A stretch of DNA of 11,453 bases from Smittium culicis (GCA_001970855.1 LSSN01004087.1:1-11453); one strand, 5' to 3'; positions 1 through 9,498 are shown, counted from the first letter of the stretch. Notes: a model not told the origin generated them from the sequence alone. Numbers and translations are program-made.

Positions 1-170
1 TAAATATAGCGAATAATTTGCAAATAAAATACTTTAAATCTGAGATCTTTTGAGATAATGGCATATTATAACATACAATCAAATTATGAATTTGTATGTA
101 AACCATAAACGAATAATAATATTGATTAAATTAAAGAGTGTTGGACGAGAAAGGTTAAAGAAAATTATTT
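1..170 (-). mobile_element. Ty3/Gypsy integrase relic, cut by window edge
   Basis: Bases 41-160 align without gaps to 1238-1357 at a constant offset of 1197, with about 79 of 120 bases identical by hand count, and a weaker match continues down to base 1. The partner copy reads as an integrase core on the minus strand, so this should be the same part: the stretch around the second catalytic aspartate. Minus-strand reading from about 113 gives FVYGLHTNS, a stop, then FDCML and SKDLRFKV, matching the partner's order with stops and substitutions. The rest of the element would lie before base 1. It is non-functional. The family call depends on the partner copy. Confidence 0.55.
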
Positions 171-260
171 AGTAATAAAAATGTATTATTTGAAACATAC
201 TCAGTAACAAATGGTAACTAGATATATTTATAAATATCTGGTTATATCAAATAAACCAAA

Positions 261-293
261 TTATTTCGAATAAACTCGTATGTTTCGAAATAA
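261..293. repeat. Perfect 10-bp stem, 13-base loop
   Basis: ttatttcgaa at 261-270 is the exact reverse complement of ttcgaaataa at 284-293. The region 171-512 around it holds no gene I can support. A structured RNA, a protein-binding site or chance are all possible. Confidence 0.5.
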
Positions 294-512
294 AAATTCA
301 TTATTCGCTCGAACATTTTTGAAAAGAAAATTATGTACATACTGAAAAAGATTAAGCTCATTTTATTAAAAAAATTTCACCTCCTCCATAAACATAAATC
401 TCTATTTGCCCCTTATTTGCCTTATCTCGTATGAAATACTAAAAAAAAACTTATCTGTTGATTATTTGTGATAAAAAAGTAAATATACTATTTTCTATTA
501 TTATACACTAAG

Positions 513-1085
513 AATAAATTTGAAGGAGCCCAAAAGCAAAAATTTATTATTATTAAGACGTGTTGGTTATATTAGATAGACAAAAAATGTATTATCTTCG
601 TGGAAATAGTTGTTCGTTATTTAAGTACATAATCATTTTAGATACTTGTGATTAATTGCTATCACTTTATTAGAAATCAGAATGCTCAAAGCATTTATTA
701 TGGTTTCTCTAAATATTAATTTCTTCTATCTATATTTGGTTGATGATTTTTATATTAAGAATAGTTCATACGTTAACTAGCTAATAAATATTATTATTTT
801 AAATATATCTAGACTTATTTTTTAATGACATATATAGCCCTCTACCATTAAACGCTCTTTAAAAAAATAAATCTAATGATTCCCAGTAATTTAAAAGTAG
901 TTTTTATATCAGATGATATTCTAAAGCAAACCGATGATTAATAGAGTCTTTGGAATTAAAATATTTTTATTGAATAAGATTGATTGTATTTTGTGGACCA
1001 AATTAAGTTTATCTCCCGCGAAACGGATACAAAGCCGAAAATATTGTCTGTTTTTTGGTCAATAAGTGATAAAATGCGCATATAA
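513..1085 (+). mobile_element. Ty3/Gypsy integrase relic, zinc region to catalytic core end
   Basis: Broken frames carry integrase landmarks in the right order. At 519-632 FEGAQKQ, then KTCW and VEIVVR, sit where the HH..CC zinc-binding region with its FxW landmark belongs; the cysteines are lost. At 652-780 a 42-codon frame has FIMVSL, where the first catalytic Asp would be KAF, so the Asp is lost, and YLYLVDDF. At 885-959 FISDD then LKQTDD, two stops and SLW match the second-Asp region, with the Asp kept at 912-914. At 1005-1049 IKFIS then RETDTKPK matches the ETDGQTE-type third motif, with the catalytic Glu read as Lys at 1038-1040. Spacing between the first and second Asp positions is about 73 codons, longer than usual, so small insertions are likely. 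No LTR was seen. Each piece is weak alone; the ordered set is the evidence. Confidence 0.6.
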
Positions 1086-1207
1086 CTCAGAAATAACTAA
1101 TATTTTAAATACTAGATACTTTAATTTGAAATAAGTTAGTTATATAGATATTTAATTTTGATTTACCATTTCGCGAGCGGTAGAATTTTTTGGACCATCA
1201 AATATAA
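1000..1207. repeat. Degenerate inverted repeat, tail-to-tail integrase relics
   Basis: Bases about 985-1025 match the reverse complement of about 1166-1208, with roughly 30 of 42 positions identical and one gap. The shared core is cgcgaaa followed by a short GG. Weaker similarity continues outward from both arms. Both arms encode the same integrase third-motif region in opposite orientations (plus RETDTK, minus STAREMVNQ). This is better explained by two oppositely oriented relics than by terminal repeats of a DNA transposon. Confidence 0.6.
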
Positions 1208-1977
1208 CCATCACGTTCAGTTAAAATCGATTAGTTTTGAGACATTTTGAGTTATTAGTATGTAGTAAAATTGCGGCAAATCATAAACTTGCTTTTAATT
1301 CATAAACGAAGCATTGAATTTATCTTTTAAAAGAGTATTGGACACGTAAGGGTAATTGATTTTTTTACATGTTAATGGTACCTAATGAAATAGATAAATC
1401 TAATTAGTTATGTTCAAAAATAACTAAACGTAAAATTGTATAATTAGACTTCAAAAAATTAGAAAATATTGATATTTAAATATTAAATTAAATACTTCGT
1501 GTATATTAAACTTAAAAAAATCAAAAATTATTCACAAAATAGACTTGAATAAATTCAAAAAAATCGTATTATAAGCAATTGATGCTTTAATTGTGTTATA
1601 TTTTAATTATTTTTCATAATTTTATTTTAGCATATATTTAAACTGATTAAATAAGAGTCAACTTTTGGCAAATCAGAGCTGCGATAGAGTGAAAGGGACA
1701 TTTTTTTAACCCATTTGGTGCAAAAGTGGCAGATGTACACAAAAGGACTAGTACTTATCTACTTAAAGCGGAAGTTCTCTGTTCTACGGAGCTTCCATAT
1801 GATTGCCATCTAAAGAAAGTGGATTCTCTATTTCACTTGACTTCGCCTCATTTTATTTTATTATATTTCATTTCATTTATATTTTCTCTTAATTCAATAA
1901 TCAAGGGCAGATCCGAATATAAAAAAATATTGGTATATAAGAATTCCATCCACCTTGAAATGATCCCACCCAACTTT
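1152..1977 (-). mobile_element. Ty3/Gypsy integrase relic, N-terminal extension to third catalytic motif
   Basis: On the minus strand, one phase from 1977 down to 1627 contains, with a few stops, FKVDGILIYQYFFIF (the dGlLyykgriyVP-type N-terminal extension), RTENFRF, then YICHFCTKWVKK with an intact CxxC at 1720-1731. Next comes DLPKVDSYLISLN, matching the LPIP..PW..ISMD segment; the first catalytic Asp reads Asn at 1636-1638. The distance from CxxC to that site is 28 codons, as expected for the family. A second phase, 1310-1152, gives FVYELKASL, a stop, FAAILL and NNSKCLKT (second-Asp region, Asp lost), then NSTAREMVNQN (the STAYHPETDGQ-type third motif). Bases 1311-1626 between them are AT-rich filler with no clear frame. 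Weak traces of an RNase H end (FKDKESNV) may extend it to about 2060. It is dead: stops, a frame change and lost catalytic residues. Confidence 0.75.
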
Positions 1978-2060
1978 TTACTAAATAAATAATCTTTTAA
2001 AAAAAATTAAAACGTTACTCTCTTTATCTTTAAATAATAAGGTCTTTAAACCCAGGTGAT

Positions 2061-4248
2061 ATTAATCTAGGTATACAACAAATAATTGCTATATATATTG
2101 ACTATTGGTGTCGATTAGATATTAATACAGCCTAAACTGTAGTTTAAATATTTCAAAGTTCACACAAAAGAGTAGGATGTCGATTTCAGAGAGAAGACAT
2201 ATCAAATAATAATTATTACAATAATTAATACCAATATTCTGCGATAAAGTCAAATATTTTTAACCTCTATTTTTTATAAATTTATATTTCATACTAAAGC
2301 CCAAAAAATAATCCATGATTTTAAAACTCTAGGCGGAGAAATGTGAATATCTCCAAAACATTATGAATTAGCTATAAATTATAAATTAATTGTATATATT
2401 AAAAAATATTTTCTTTTTAATTTAACTGAAAAACGTATTGTATTAATCTAGTCATTATAATGACATTAATGTTGAAATAAACTATAAATAGTTACTTGAT
2501 ATTACTTTAATTAAAATAATGATAAAACCATAAAGTTTAAATATATAAAAATTTTGTATAAAATTATCGAAAGTTAATTTAAATGCAATAATATATCATT
2601 TAAACATTGTAAATAAATAAAAAAACTAAAATAAATTGTAAATTTTTTATCATATTTAACTGATTTTACACGAAATTGTTAATGGATTTTAGTTATATTC
2701 TAAAGAAAAATTTTTTTTTTACTTTTCTATACAAAAAAAGCACATCAGTTAATTGCTTGTGTACTTTTTTTTCCAAATATTATCATCATTATAGATGAGA
2801 TTTAGAAAAAGGTAAAACCACTATATGGATTATTCAATATTGAAAATTATCTTATTTATTTTATATATTTTCCATTTTTTCATTTGAAAATTACAAATAA
2901 TCAATAAAAATATTATTATACACAATAAACTGCGTAAAAATTTTTTTATTTCTATATATAAATTTAATGATTAATATATATACTAATACCTAAATAATAA
3001 TAGTATCCAGATTAGGTCAATATTATGTTGAAATATAATGACATTTTATTAAAATTATATATAAACTGGGTTTTAATGCAGTTTTTAATTGAATTATTGA
3101 ATTTTTAGACGAAAAATAAATACATATGTTATTTATAGGATTTATTTTAATTGTTTTAAAAAAATTTTTATATTAAAAGAGTATCAGGCTATCATTTTTA
3201 TAAAGTATTGGATTATTGGATTATTTAATACTTTCTTATTTAGTAAATGATTAGATTTAGTTCAGTTGCTAAATAAATTATTTATATAATAACTATATAA
3301 ATTTTCATCATATTATTCTAATAAGGCAGCAAAATATAATTGATCTTAATCAGGATCAGCATAAAAATATATAATAAAATTCATAGCTCAAAGATTATAT
3401 GATGGAAGTAAATTTTATATTTTCAAAAGCTTATTAATATAATAGAATTTTTTTTAAAATCAGGATTTAAGGTAAGTTTTTATTTTTTGTAGCAAGCAAA
3501 GTCTGATACAATTTTTATCTTTAATTAAGTTATTTTTTTTTTTGCACTCAAACAGGTAAATTAGTCGATTTATAGTTAACTAAAAATTAAAATATAATTG
3601 GATAATACATTAAATTGATAATAATATTCTTCAGGTAATAAAATAAATTCATATACCATAAAAAATATTTATTATATAAATCGAATTATATTGATTCTTA
3701 AAAAACTATAAAATATTAAATGTAAAAATTTCTAATATCTAATAATTATATAATAAATAAGAAATCATATTTTACTGTATATATACATAAAAAAGATACC
3801 AAGACAAATTTAGAAATTTAGTGCAGTTAACTGAAAAGCAAAGGCTGCATGACTTTTTTTCGCTGTAAATAATTGCATTATTTTTTTAAAGACTAATTAT
3901 TTTAATTAATTTTTCAGTTGATTAGTTATTTTTGAAGAGTGAATATAGACTTTGCTGTTATATTTAACTGTTTTTGAGTTGATTTAGATAATTAAAGGTA
4001 AAGAGGCTTTAGGATGATTTCCTCTTATTCCACGTCGATTTCTTATATTAATAACTTAGCTATGATGTAATAATATATTACTTGATCTGAAGTTCAAGTA
4101 TTTATTGGTCAAAATAATCTTTATCATTTAAAAAATTGAGATTCGATTAGCTTAAAGGCATTTTTAATAAATAAAAGAATAATTACATTATAAATAATCT
4201 TACAAAATTATGAACAAGAAAAAGTTATAAAGCGCTAATTGAATATTT
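2061..4248. other. AT-rich stretch with no supported gene
   Basis: Both strands are full of stops and short A/T runs. I saw no coding frame, no RNA gene and no clear retroelement motif, although very decayed parts of the flanking minus-strand element could lie here. The 10-bp palindrome cagttaactg is at 3824-3833. The part next to 4248 should be the 3' flank of the transporter. Confidence 0.6.
4101..4106 (-). terminator. Possible polyadenylation signal of the transporter
   Basis: The minus strand reads AATAAA about 145 bases past the stop codon. Just beyond it, at 4080-4099, is a 6-bp inverted repeat (acttga/tcaagt, 8-base loop). AATAAA is frequent by chance in this composition, so this is only a candidate 3' end. 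Confidence 0.2.
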
Positions 4249-6123
4249 CTAATTATTTTTTGAGTAAGTTGGTATTTCAGGTAATGAATAATCCTTAATC
4301 GAGACATATTCATATGAATTAATTTTTATCGACCACAAAAGAACACCGAAAAAAAATACTATAATCCCGATGAAATTCCAAAGAGATAAAGGGAACTTGA
4401 AAAAAATATATCCAAATACGAGAAGGATGCAAACTTTAGTCTGCATTAATGCAGAGTAGTTTGAGGGATTAGTATTTGCTAGAAGAAGTGTTGATGTCAT
4501 GTTGACGCAAGCACCGAGAGAGGATAACCCCATCACAGCGAAAAATGATATTTTGTTAAATTCATAATTTAACACACCTGTAAGAGACCCTGTTAATGGA
4601 AGAAATATTATGTAAAAGAATCCACAAATAGGGGCGAAGTGACGAATAAATGTCATGGGTTCTGAGGAATATTTGGATAGCAGTAATTTAAACTTGAATA
4701 TGAAAACTGAATTAGATATTATATATATAGCTGATAAAAATACGCCACCAAGGTCTAGGAATTTGATATCTGAAGAAGGTATTGATGTGTCATAGTTGGA
4801 TAATAGCACACTTCCAAGAAATATAATTGAAGCAGATATCCATAGAATTCTACCTGGTTTGAGATTGGACAGTATGACCGAGATCGCAAGAGTTGCAATA
4901 GTAGAAGTAGATTTAAAATGTTGAAAGGTAATTAAAGACTTGGAATTTAATTTCAAGCAATAGTGTTCCAGCACTGAGTTTATAACGAGCCAAAGAGAAA
5001 ATGTTGCTGTCTTTTGAAGTGGAATATACTTTGATGTTCTAGTAAATAGCCCAAATCTGTTTGTAAAAATTTCTATAAGAATTGCACTCATAATTTGTGA
5101 GAAACCTGAAGTAGCAAAATAAAAATCAAAGCCAAGATTTTCATCAATGACTTTCATTACTAAAACCCAAAGAATACAAGATAGGAAGAATGATAAACAT
5201 AGCAAATAAAATTTGAAATTAGAGTCATTTAAGTAGTCTGAAACTTTAAGATAATGTGCGAAATAGATAATATTCCTTGAGAGGAAAGGATAAGAATTGA
5301 TTGAAAGGTCGATTATAGGTTTATTCCTATAGATATTTTGTGAAGAGCTTTTAAAGATTTTTGATTTTATAATTTTTCTTTTAAAAGGAAAAGAAGGCCA
5401 TGATGTCGTAGATTTGAGAAAATTTTTTAGGTTTAAGTAGGGGTTATTTGAAGCGGTATCAGGAGAAGGGTTTGAGTTTGGGTAGAAGTCGATGTTTACT
5501 TCTGGAGAGAATCTGATTGAATTTTTAGCTTTAATAGCAGAGCGTTTTTTAAAAATTTTCATTTTTTTGATATGGTAGCCTTTGTATACGTCGAAGTTTT
5601 TAGTTTTTTTGTTTTGGAATTGATTGAATGATCTATTTGCTGCAAGCGGAGGAAAAAAATCTATTGAAGAGCGAGTTCCAAGTCGTGTACCAGTAGAGAG
5701 GTCGTAGTCAAACCTGTTATCGAGGATATCATTGCTATATTCTCTAAATTTTTTTTGTATCGAGTCATCCTCAAATAAGCTTTCACTGCTTTGACTAAAA
5801 TTTTCGGAAAAAGAGGATTTGTTTTGAATTTCAAATTTATTCGAGAATTTAGTGTTTGTAATATCGCTAAGTTCTTTGAATATTTTGTAATTTAGATAAT
5901 CTAGGGAATGTAAAAAGTTAGGATAATTTTCTGAACTTTCTGTAGCAGTAGAGGTTACAGTTTCGTCTTCAGATAAATCTTCAACATTATTCTTGGTAGA
6001 TTTCAAATTACTTGTATTATTTTTCTTGTATAGGTGCTCGTTCGAGTTGAAAGGTGAACCATTAAGATCCATGAGATCTATATCGATAAAATCGTCTTTT
6101 TTATTATTAAGTAACAAGTTCAT
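4249..6123 (-). CDS. Probable SLC35/TPT-type nucleotide-sugar transporter with long N-terminal tail
   Basis: This is a 624-residue intact frame with no visible introns. Residues 1-300 are hydrophilic and rich in Ser, Asn, Lys and acidic residues, with an acidic patch at 10-20 and basic clusters near 171-200 and 248-258. From about residue 303 there are ten hydrophobic segments, at roughly 304-326, 332-352, 372-390, 404-419, 424-442, 457-476, 494-513, 525-548, 557-576 and 580-599, followed by a 25-residue tail. Ten helices in about 300 residues is the drug/metabolite-transporter layout. The stretch QHFKSTSTIATL (401-412), followed by a helix with a G near its end, and the last pair of helices after NPSNYSALMQTKV (552-564), resemble SLC35/TPT nucleotide-sugar transporters. 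That family exchanges cytosolic nucleotide sugars, or phosphorylated C3-C6 compounds, across Golgi, ER or plastid membranes. The substrate cannot be read from the sequence; the GDP-mannose/SLC35D-like group is one candidate. The start is the first ATG of the frame, with A at -3. An in-frame later start would shorten only the tail. Confidence 0.85.
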   Translation of the reverse strand: MNLLLNNKKDDFIDIDLMDLNGSPFNSNEHLYKKNNTSNLKSTKNNVEDLSEDETVTSTATESSENYPNFLHSLDYLNYKIFKELSDITNTKFSNKFEIQNKSSFSENFSQSSESLFEDDSIQKKFREYSNDILDNRFDYDLSTGTRLGTRSSIDFFPPLAANRSFNQFQNKKTKNFDVYKGYHIKKMKIFKKRSAIKAKNSIRFSPEVNIDFYPNSNPSPDTASNNPYLNLKNFLKSTTSWPSFPFKRKIIKSKIFKSSSQNIYRNKPIIDLSINSYPFLSRNIIYFAHYLKVSDYLNDSNFKFYLLCLSFFLSCILWVLVMKVIDENLGFDFYFATSGFSQIMSAILIEIFTNRFGLFTRTSKYIPLQKTATFSLWLVINSVLEHYCLKLNSKSLITFQHFKSTSTIATLAISVILSNLKPGRILWISASIIFLGSVLLSNYDTSIPSSDIKFLDLGGVFLSAIYIISNSVFIFKFKLLLSKYSSEPMTFIRHFAPICGFFYIIFLPLTGSLTGVLNYEFNKISFFAVMGLSSLGACVNMTSTLLLANTNPSNYSALMQTKVCILLVFGYIFFKFPLSLWNFIGIIVFFFGVLLWSIKINSYEYVSIKDYSLPEIPTYSKNN

Positions 6124-6163
6124 GATTTTAAGAAATTTGGTGTTAAATATATTCCAGATTTAG

Positions 6164-6210
6164 ACTTTTGAGGATTTAATTTTTTTAGTAGCAGATAAAA
6201 TCTCAAAAGT
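6164..6210 (-). promoter_or_regulatory. Possible 5' leader hairpin of the transporter
   Basis: An inverted repeat pairs acttttgaggattt (from 6164) with aaaatctcaaaagt (ending 6210). The arms are about 13-14 bases with one slipped position, and the loop is about 17-18 bases. It lies 41-87 bases upstream of the transporter ATG, so it would fall in the 5' leader if transcription starts further out. Any effect on translation is inference. AT-rich DNA gives such pairings by chance fairly often, but arms this long are less common. Confidence 0.35.
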
Positions 6211-6228
6211 TGAGGTATAATAGAGATG

Positions 6229-6237
6229 TTTTTTATA
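6229..6237 (-). promoter_or_regulatory. TATA-like sites upstream of the transporter
   Basis: The minus strand reads TATAAAAAA here, about 106-114 bases before the start codon. A second site, TATATA, lies at 6272-6277, next to a short C-rich patch. Either could be a core promoter element. In DNA this AT-rich the motif alone is weak evidence. Confidence 0.25.
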
Positions 6238-6624
6238 AAGTTGACAACGGGTATTAGTGATAGCTGGAGGGTATATAATTAATTGTATTATCGGAATAGG
6301 AAAGTAGGTTTCTTATATTCTAGTACGGAAAAAAAGTAAAGGTAAAAGAGCGAATTTGATGAAAAGGTTTATTTTTATTTATTTTATTCGAGGCTAACAT
6401 AAAAAGCGCTGCTGATGATAAGTAGCCTATATATTATAAGATTTATCTATAGGGTAATTTAGGTAAATATTAATATATAATTCAAAAAGCATATCTGATT
6501 ATTGAAAGAGAGAGATATATAAATGTATGCTCTTGAAAAAGCTGAGTTTAAGAAAAAAAAGAGCCAAGTTTGAATATAAAAAATAAAAAAAGTAGATAAA
6601 ATATTATGTATCACTTAATACCCC

Positions 6625-6664
6625 CATTGCATTTTATTGCATACTATTTCATCCTATTGCCACT
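6625..6664 (+). repeat. Four imperfect copies of a 10-bp unit
   Basis: The stretch divides into cattgcattt, tattgcatac, tatttcatcc and tattgccact. It is preceded by five Cs and followed by a T run at 6664-6676. It is a short minisatellite in non-coding DNA with no visible function. Confidence 0.6.
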
Positions 6665-7213
6665 TTTTTTTTTTTTAATGTGCGCCAGGAAACAAGTTTG
6701 AAAATGTGCTCATAATTTATTAGCTGAATAAAAAATAAATTTTAAAGAACGCCATTTATAAAAGAAAAAGTAATAATAAAATTCAAATCACATTTTTTTT
6801 CTTTGAGGCGTTTTTTTTAATTTGCTGTTAAATGCATTTGGCTTATTCTTGCACATAGTCTTAAATTTGCGTTAGTATTTACCATTCAATATAAAATTTT
6901 TTATTATAGACGAGTATAGTTGTATGAGCGTTTCGGATTTTACCAAAATACTACGATAATTGGCTAATAGGAATGCAACTAATAACTATACAATAAAGCT
7001 AAAGAATTTTTTTTTTTTTTTGAAAATATCTTCAGTAGAAGTATTTGAGGTAGTTGTCTTATATTACATGCCTGATTGTTGACGAGGCTTTTTCATCGCT
7101 AGCATTATTTATATTTTACAAATTATTTGATTATAAAATTAATTAAAAATTCATAAGCTATAAATTTCTTTTTAGCTGTAATTTTGAGCAATCCTACACT
7201 TGTCATTTTATAA

Positions 7214-7363
7214 CTAATATGCTCTGGGTTAAAAAAAAAAAAACTCTTAAATGTGGCTTATGAACTAGATGATCATAATAATCTATTCAAATACAGCGGT
7301 ACTTCAAGAGTAAATAGTTTGTTTCAAAAAGCCACTCCTAGCTTTTTAATTTCAAGAAACTGA
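7214..7363 (+). other. Unassigned 49-codon open stretch
   Basis: The frame has no ATG at its start and includes a poly-Lys stretch from an A run. It then reads LLNVAYELDDHNNLFKYSGT and RVNSLFQKATPSFLISRN to a stop. Its composition is more protein-like than the surrounding AT-rich DNA. I recognise no family. It may be an exon remnant, retroelement debris or chance. Confidence 0.2.
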
Positions 7364-7680
7364 AGATAGTGTAGCTAAAAGAGATTATAAAAAACATGCA
7401 AGTAACTATTATTTATGGCACGCAAGTGTAGTCATGTCATTTATTGTTTTTTTTTTTTTTTTTAATCTGGCTTGCCAAACTTTTAATTTGAGATAAACAC
7501 AATAAAATAATTTTATTTGGCTAAATATAAATTGTTTAGCTCTTTACAAACTCCACCTCTCACCCCACTCCGCCATTTTTTTTTTATGGTAGGAAATTGA
7601 TTTTTTTTTCCTATTCCATTTATCTACATTTTGAAATAAGATAATTTTTGAGTTGGCGTTGCTAAATAGAGATTTTTTTT

Positions 7681-7699
7681 TGAATTTGAATTTGAATTT
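7681..7699 (+). repeat. Hexamer repeat (GAATTT, three copies)
   Basis: A run of T is followed by three tandem copies of gaattt. On the minus strand it yields a Lys-Phe repeat in an anonymous 70-codon frame, which argues that the frame is low-complexity DNA rather than a gene. Confidence 0.7.
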
Positions 7700-9485
7700 A
7701 TGACTTTTATGGGGACTAATAAGCCGATCATAGCTAGACAAATAAAAATATATCATTCAAAAAAAAATCGAATGTTTTTTTTTTATTATTTCAACGTAAT
7801 TGAACTAAAATTAATGCAAAGAAATGATGAGATATCATATAAAATTATTTTTTTTCAATTTCTATTATAGGACGAATTTATGAGGATAAGATTAATGGAT
7901 CTCAATTATAAATAAATTCAAGTATATACGTAGAATACGAGGCTGTTTCGAGGAGCGGGAATTCTACTATTAAAATTCTGGTACTCATAAGCGTAAGCTT
8001 AATTTTTATGGTCATTGCTAAAAACAATAAAAAAAATTGACTGAATCACTCTGCAGTTTTGATTAGTTCATGCTAGCGACTAAAATTCATAAAATAGCTA
8101 TTTTTATATTTCTCTAATTATTACCGCATATAATTTAATTCAATATGAAAAAATTTTTCTATAAAGAACCATGTTATGGGATATGAAATTGTATTAATAC
8201 TATGGATATAATTTTATTTAGTTTTTGAAATATAACGAGGTTTTTTAATCCTGCAATAATAAAAAAAGCAGGTTTTTAATATTAAAATTAATCCAAATAT
8301 TCGATTATAGTACAGTTAAAGTGATTATTAATTAAAATGCAAATTCTCAATAATAGAAACGATTAATTTATTATAAATATATCAGCATTAAAATTAAATA
8401 ATTGAACTGAAGAATAGCCAATTTTATTTATTTAATTTAAAATCATTACGAAGGATGTAAAAATAATAAGAATCTGGGAAGAAAATAGCTTTTTCTGAGC
8501 ACCCAAATCTTTTCTACAATTATTGACAGAATACATCCCTAGAAATATTATTTACGATACTTGGTTTTTTTGAAAAAATGCGAGAGTGTTCGTTTATTAT
8601 AAGCGCATTTTGCGATCCAGAAATTTCGATCGTAGATAATACTGATGAATAAAAAGTGATAAAAACCAATATCAATCAAAATCTGTTGCAAATATGAGTT
8701 TTTATTAGTTAATGTAACAACCGGTTAAAATTAATCTCGAACAACTCCATATCATATCAGAATCTAAACTCGGATTTAATATTAATTAACTTATATTAGG
8801 AGTGAAAATGGGAATTAGTGAATAGATATTGATTTTTTTTTAGTAAAAGCATTACTATTAATAATGATCAAATTCGGGATTAATTAGAAAACTAATAATT
8901 ATTATCTATGTTGTATAAATTAATTTCAAGAATTTTATTTAAAAAATGTATTTATTAACATTTATAAATTTTTCAAGTATGAAATTATCATAATAGTATT
9001 ATGGACAAAGAATCTTTCAAAAAATAAAATAAAACCTGTGTGATTTTGGCTCCCAATAAATCTAATGTTGAAAATATTCTGTGTTATTTTTTAGATATAA
9101 ATTAAAAATACAAGTTACGTCTAGAACACTTAATTGGCAAAAAATATAAAAAATTAGTATAAATTGAAACAAGATTGATTCTTTTAAAAGTTAATAAAAA
9201 ATTAAAATAAATAGATTGAAGATGTAATTAAAAAAAATTATATTATTTTTTAACGGTGAATATTCGATTATAATTATAATGAATGAAAAATTGCTTATAT
9301 TTTTTGCATTATAAAGTATAGTGCTATCGAATTCTATTATTTTTTAGTTAGAATAAATATACAATAGATGTATGAATTTTGAGAGTTGCTTGTAGTTTAG
9401 ATGTAATAGTACCCAAATAAAGCTTGTCTTGGATTTATTTGAGATCATAAGAACTCTAATAATTCACACTTATATGAATCGGCGT

Positions 9486-9498
9486 GGGGGGGGAGGGG
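9486..9498 (+). repeat. G-run (G8-A-G4) in AT-rich DNA
   Basis: Eight Gs, one A and four Gs stand out strongly against the background. The run lies just before the first recognisable reverse-transcriptase codons of the downstream relic. It could form a two-tier G-quadruplex, but there are too few separate tracts to claim a stable one. Confidence 0.5.

Noticed and set aside
1715..1796. tRNA-like or SINE-like A and B boxes and an 8-bp bulged stem (1770-1796)
   Set aside because: The box matches are poor, no cloverleaf can be drawn, and the stretch is explained by the minus-strand integrase relic.
1660..1842. Plus-strand reading FWQI ... NPFG ... KRTSTYLL as a reverse-transcriptase relic
   Set aside because: It resembles RT blocks superficially, but the minus strand of the same bases carries an intact integrase CxxC and the LPIP..ISMD-like segment at correct spacing, continuous with a minus-strand core further left. 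The plus reading also needs a large deletion.
7544..7756. 70-codon minus-strand frame
   Set aside because: It is dominated by Lys and Phe codons from homopolymer runs and the GAATTT repeat, resembles no family and has no sign of being a gene.
7930..8020. Possible Gag zinc knuckle (FYY, stop, NSGTHKRK)
   Set aside because: Only the His and a nearby Gly suggest a CCHC knuckle; none of the three Cys is present. It lies about 1.5 kb upstream of the RT relic with no protease between.
8527..8652. 42-codon plus frame with LGFFEKMRE resembling the RT-RNase H junction
   Set aside because: Similarity covers only a few residues, and no neighbouring block supports it.
8716..8760. TGTAACA as a possible LTR start
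   Set aside because: No second copy, matching CA end or primer-binding site is visible in the window.
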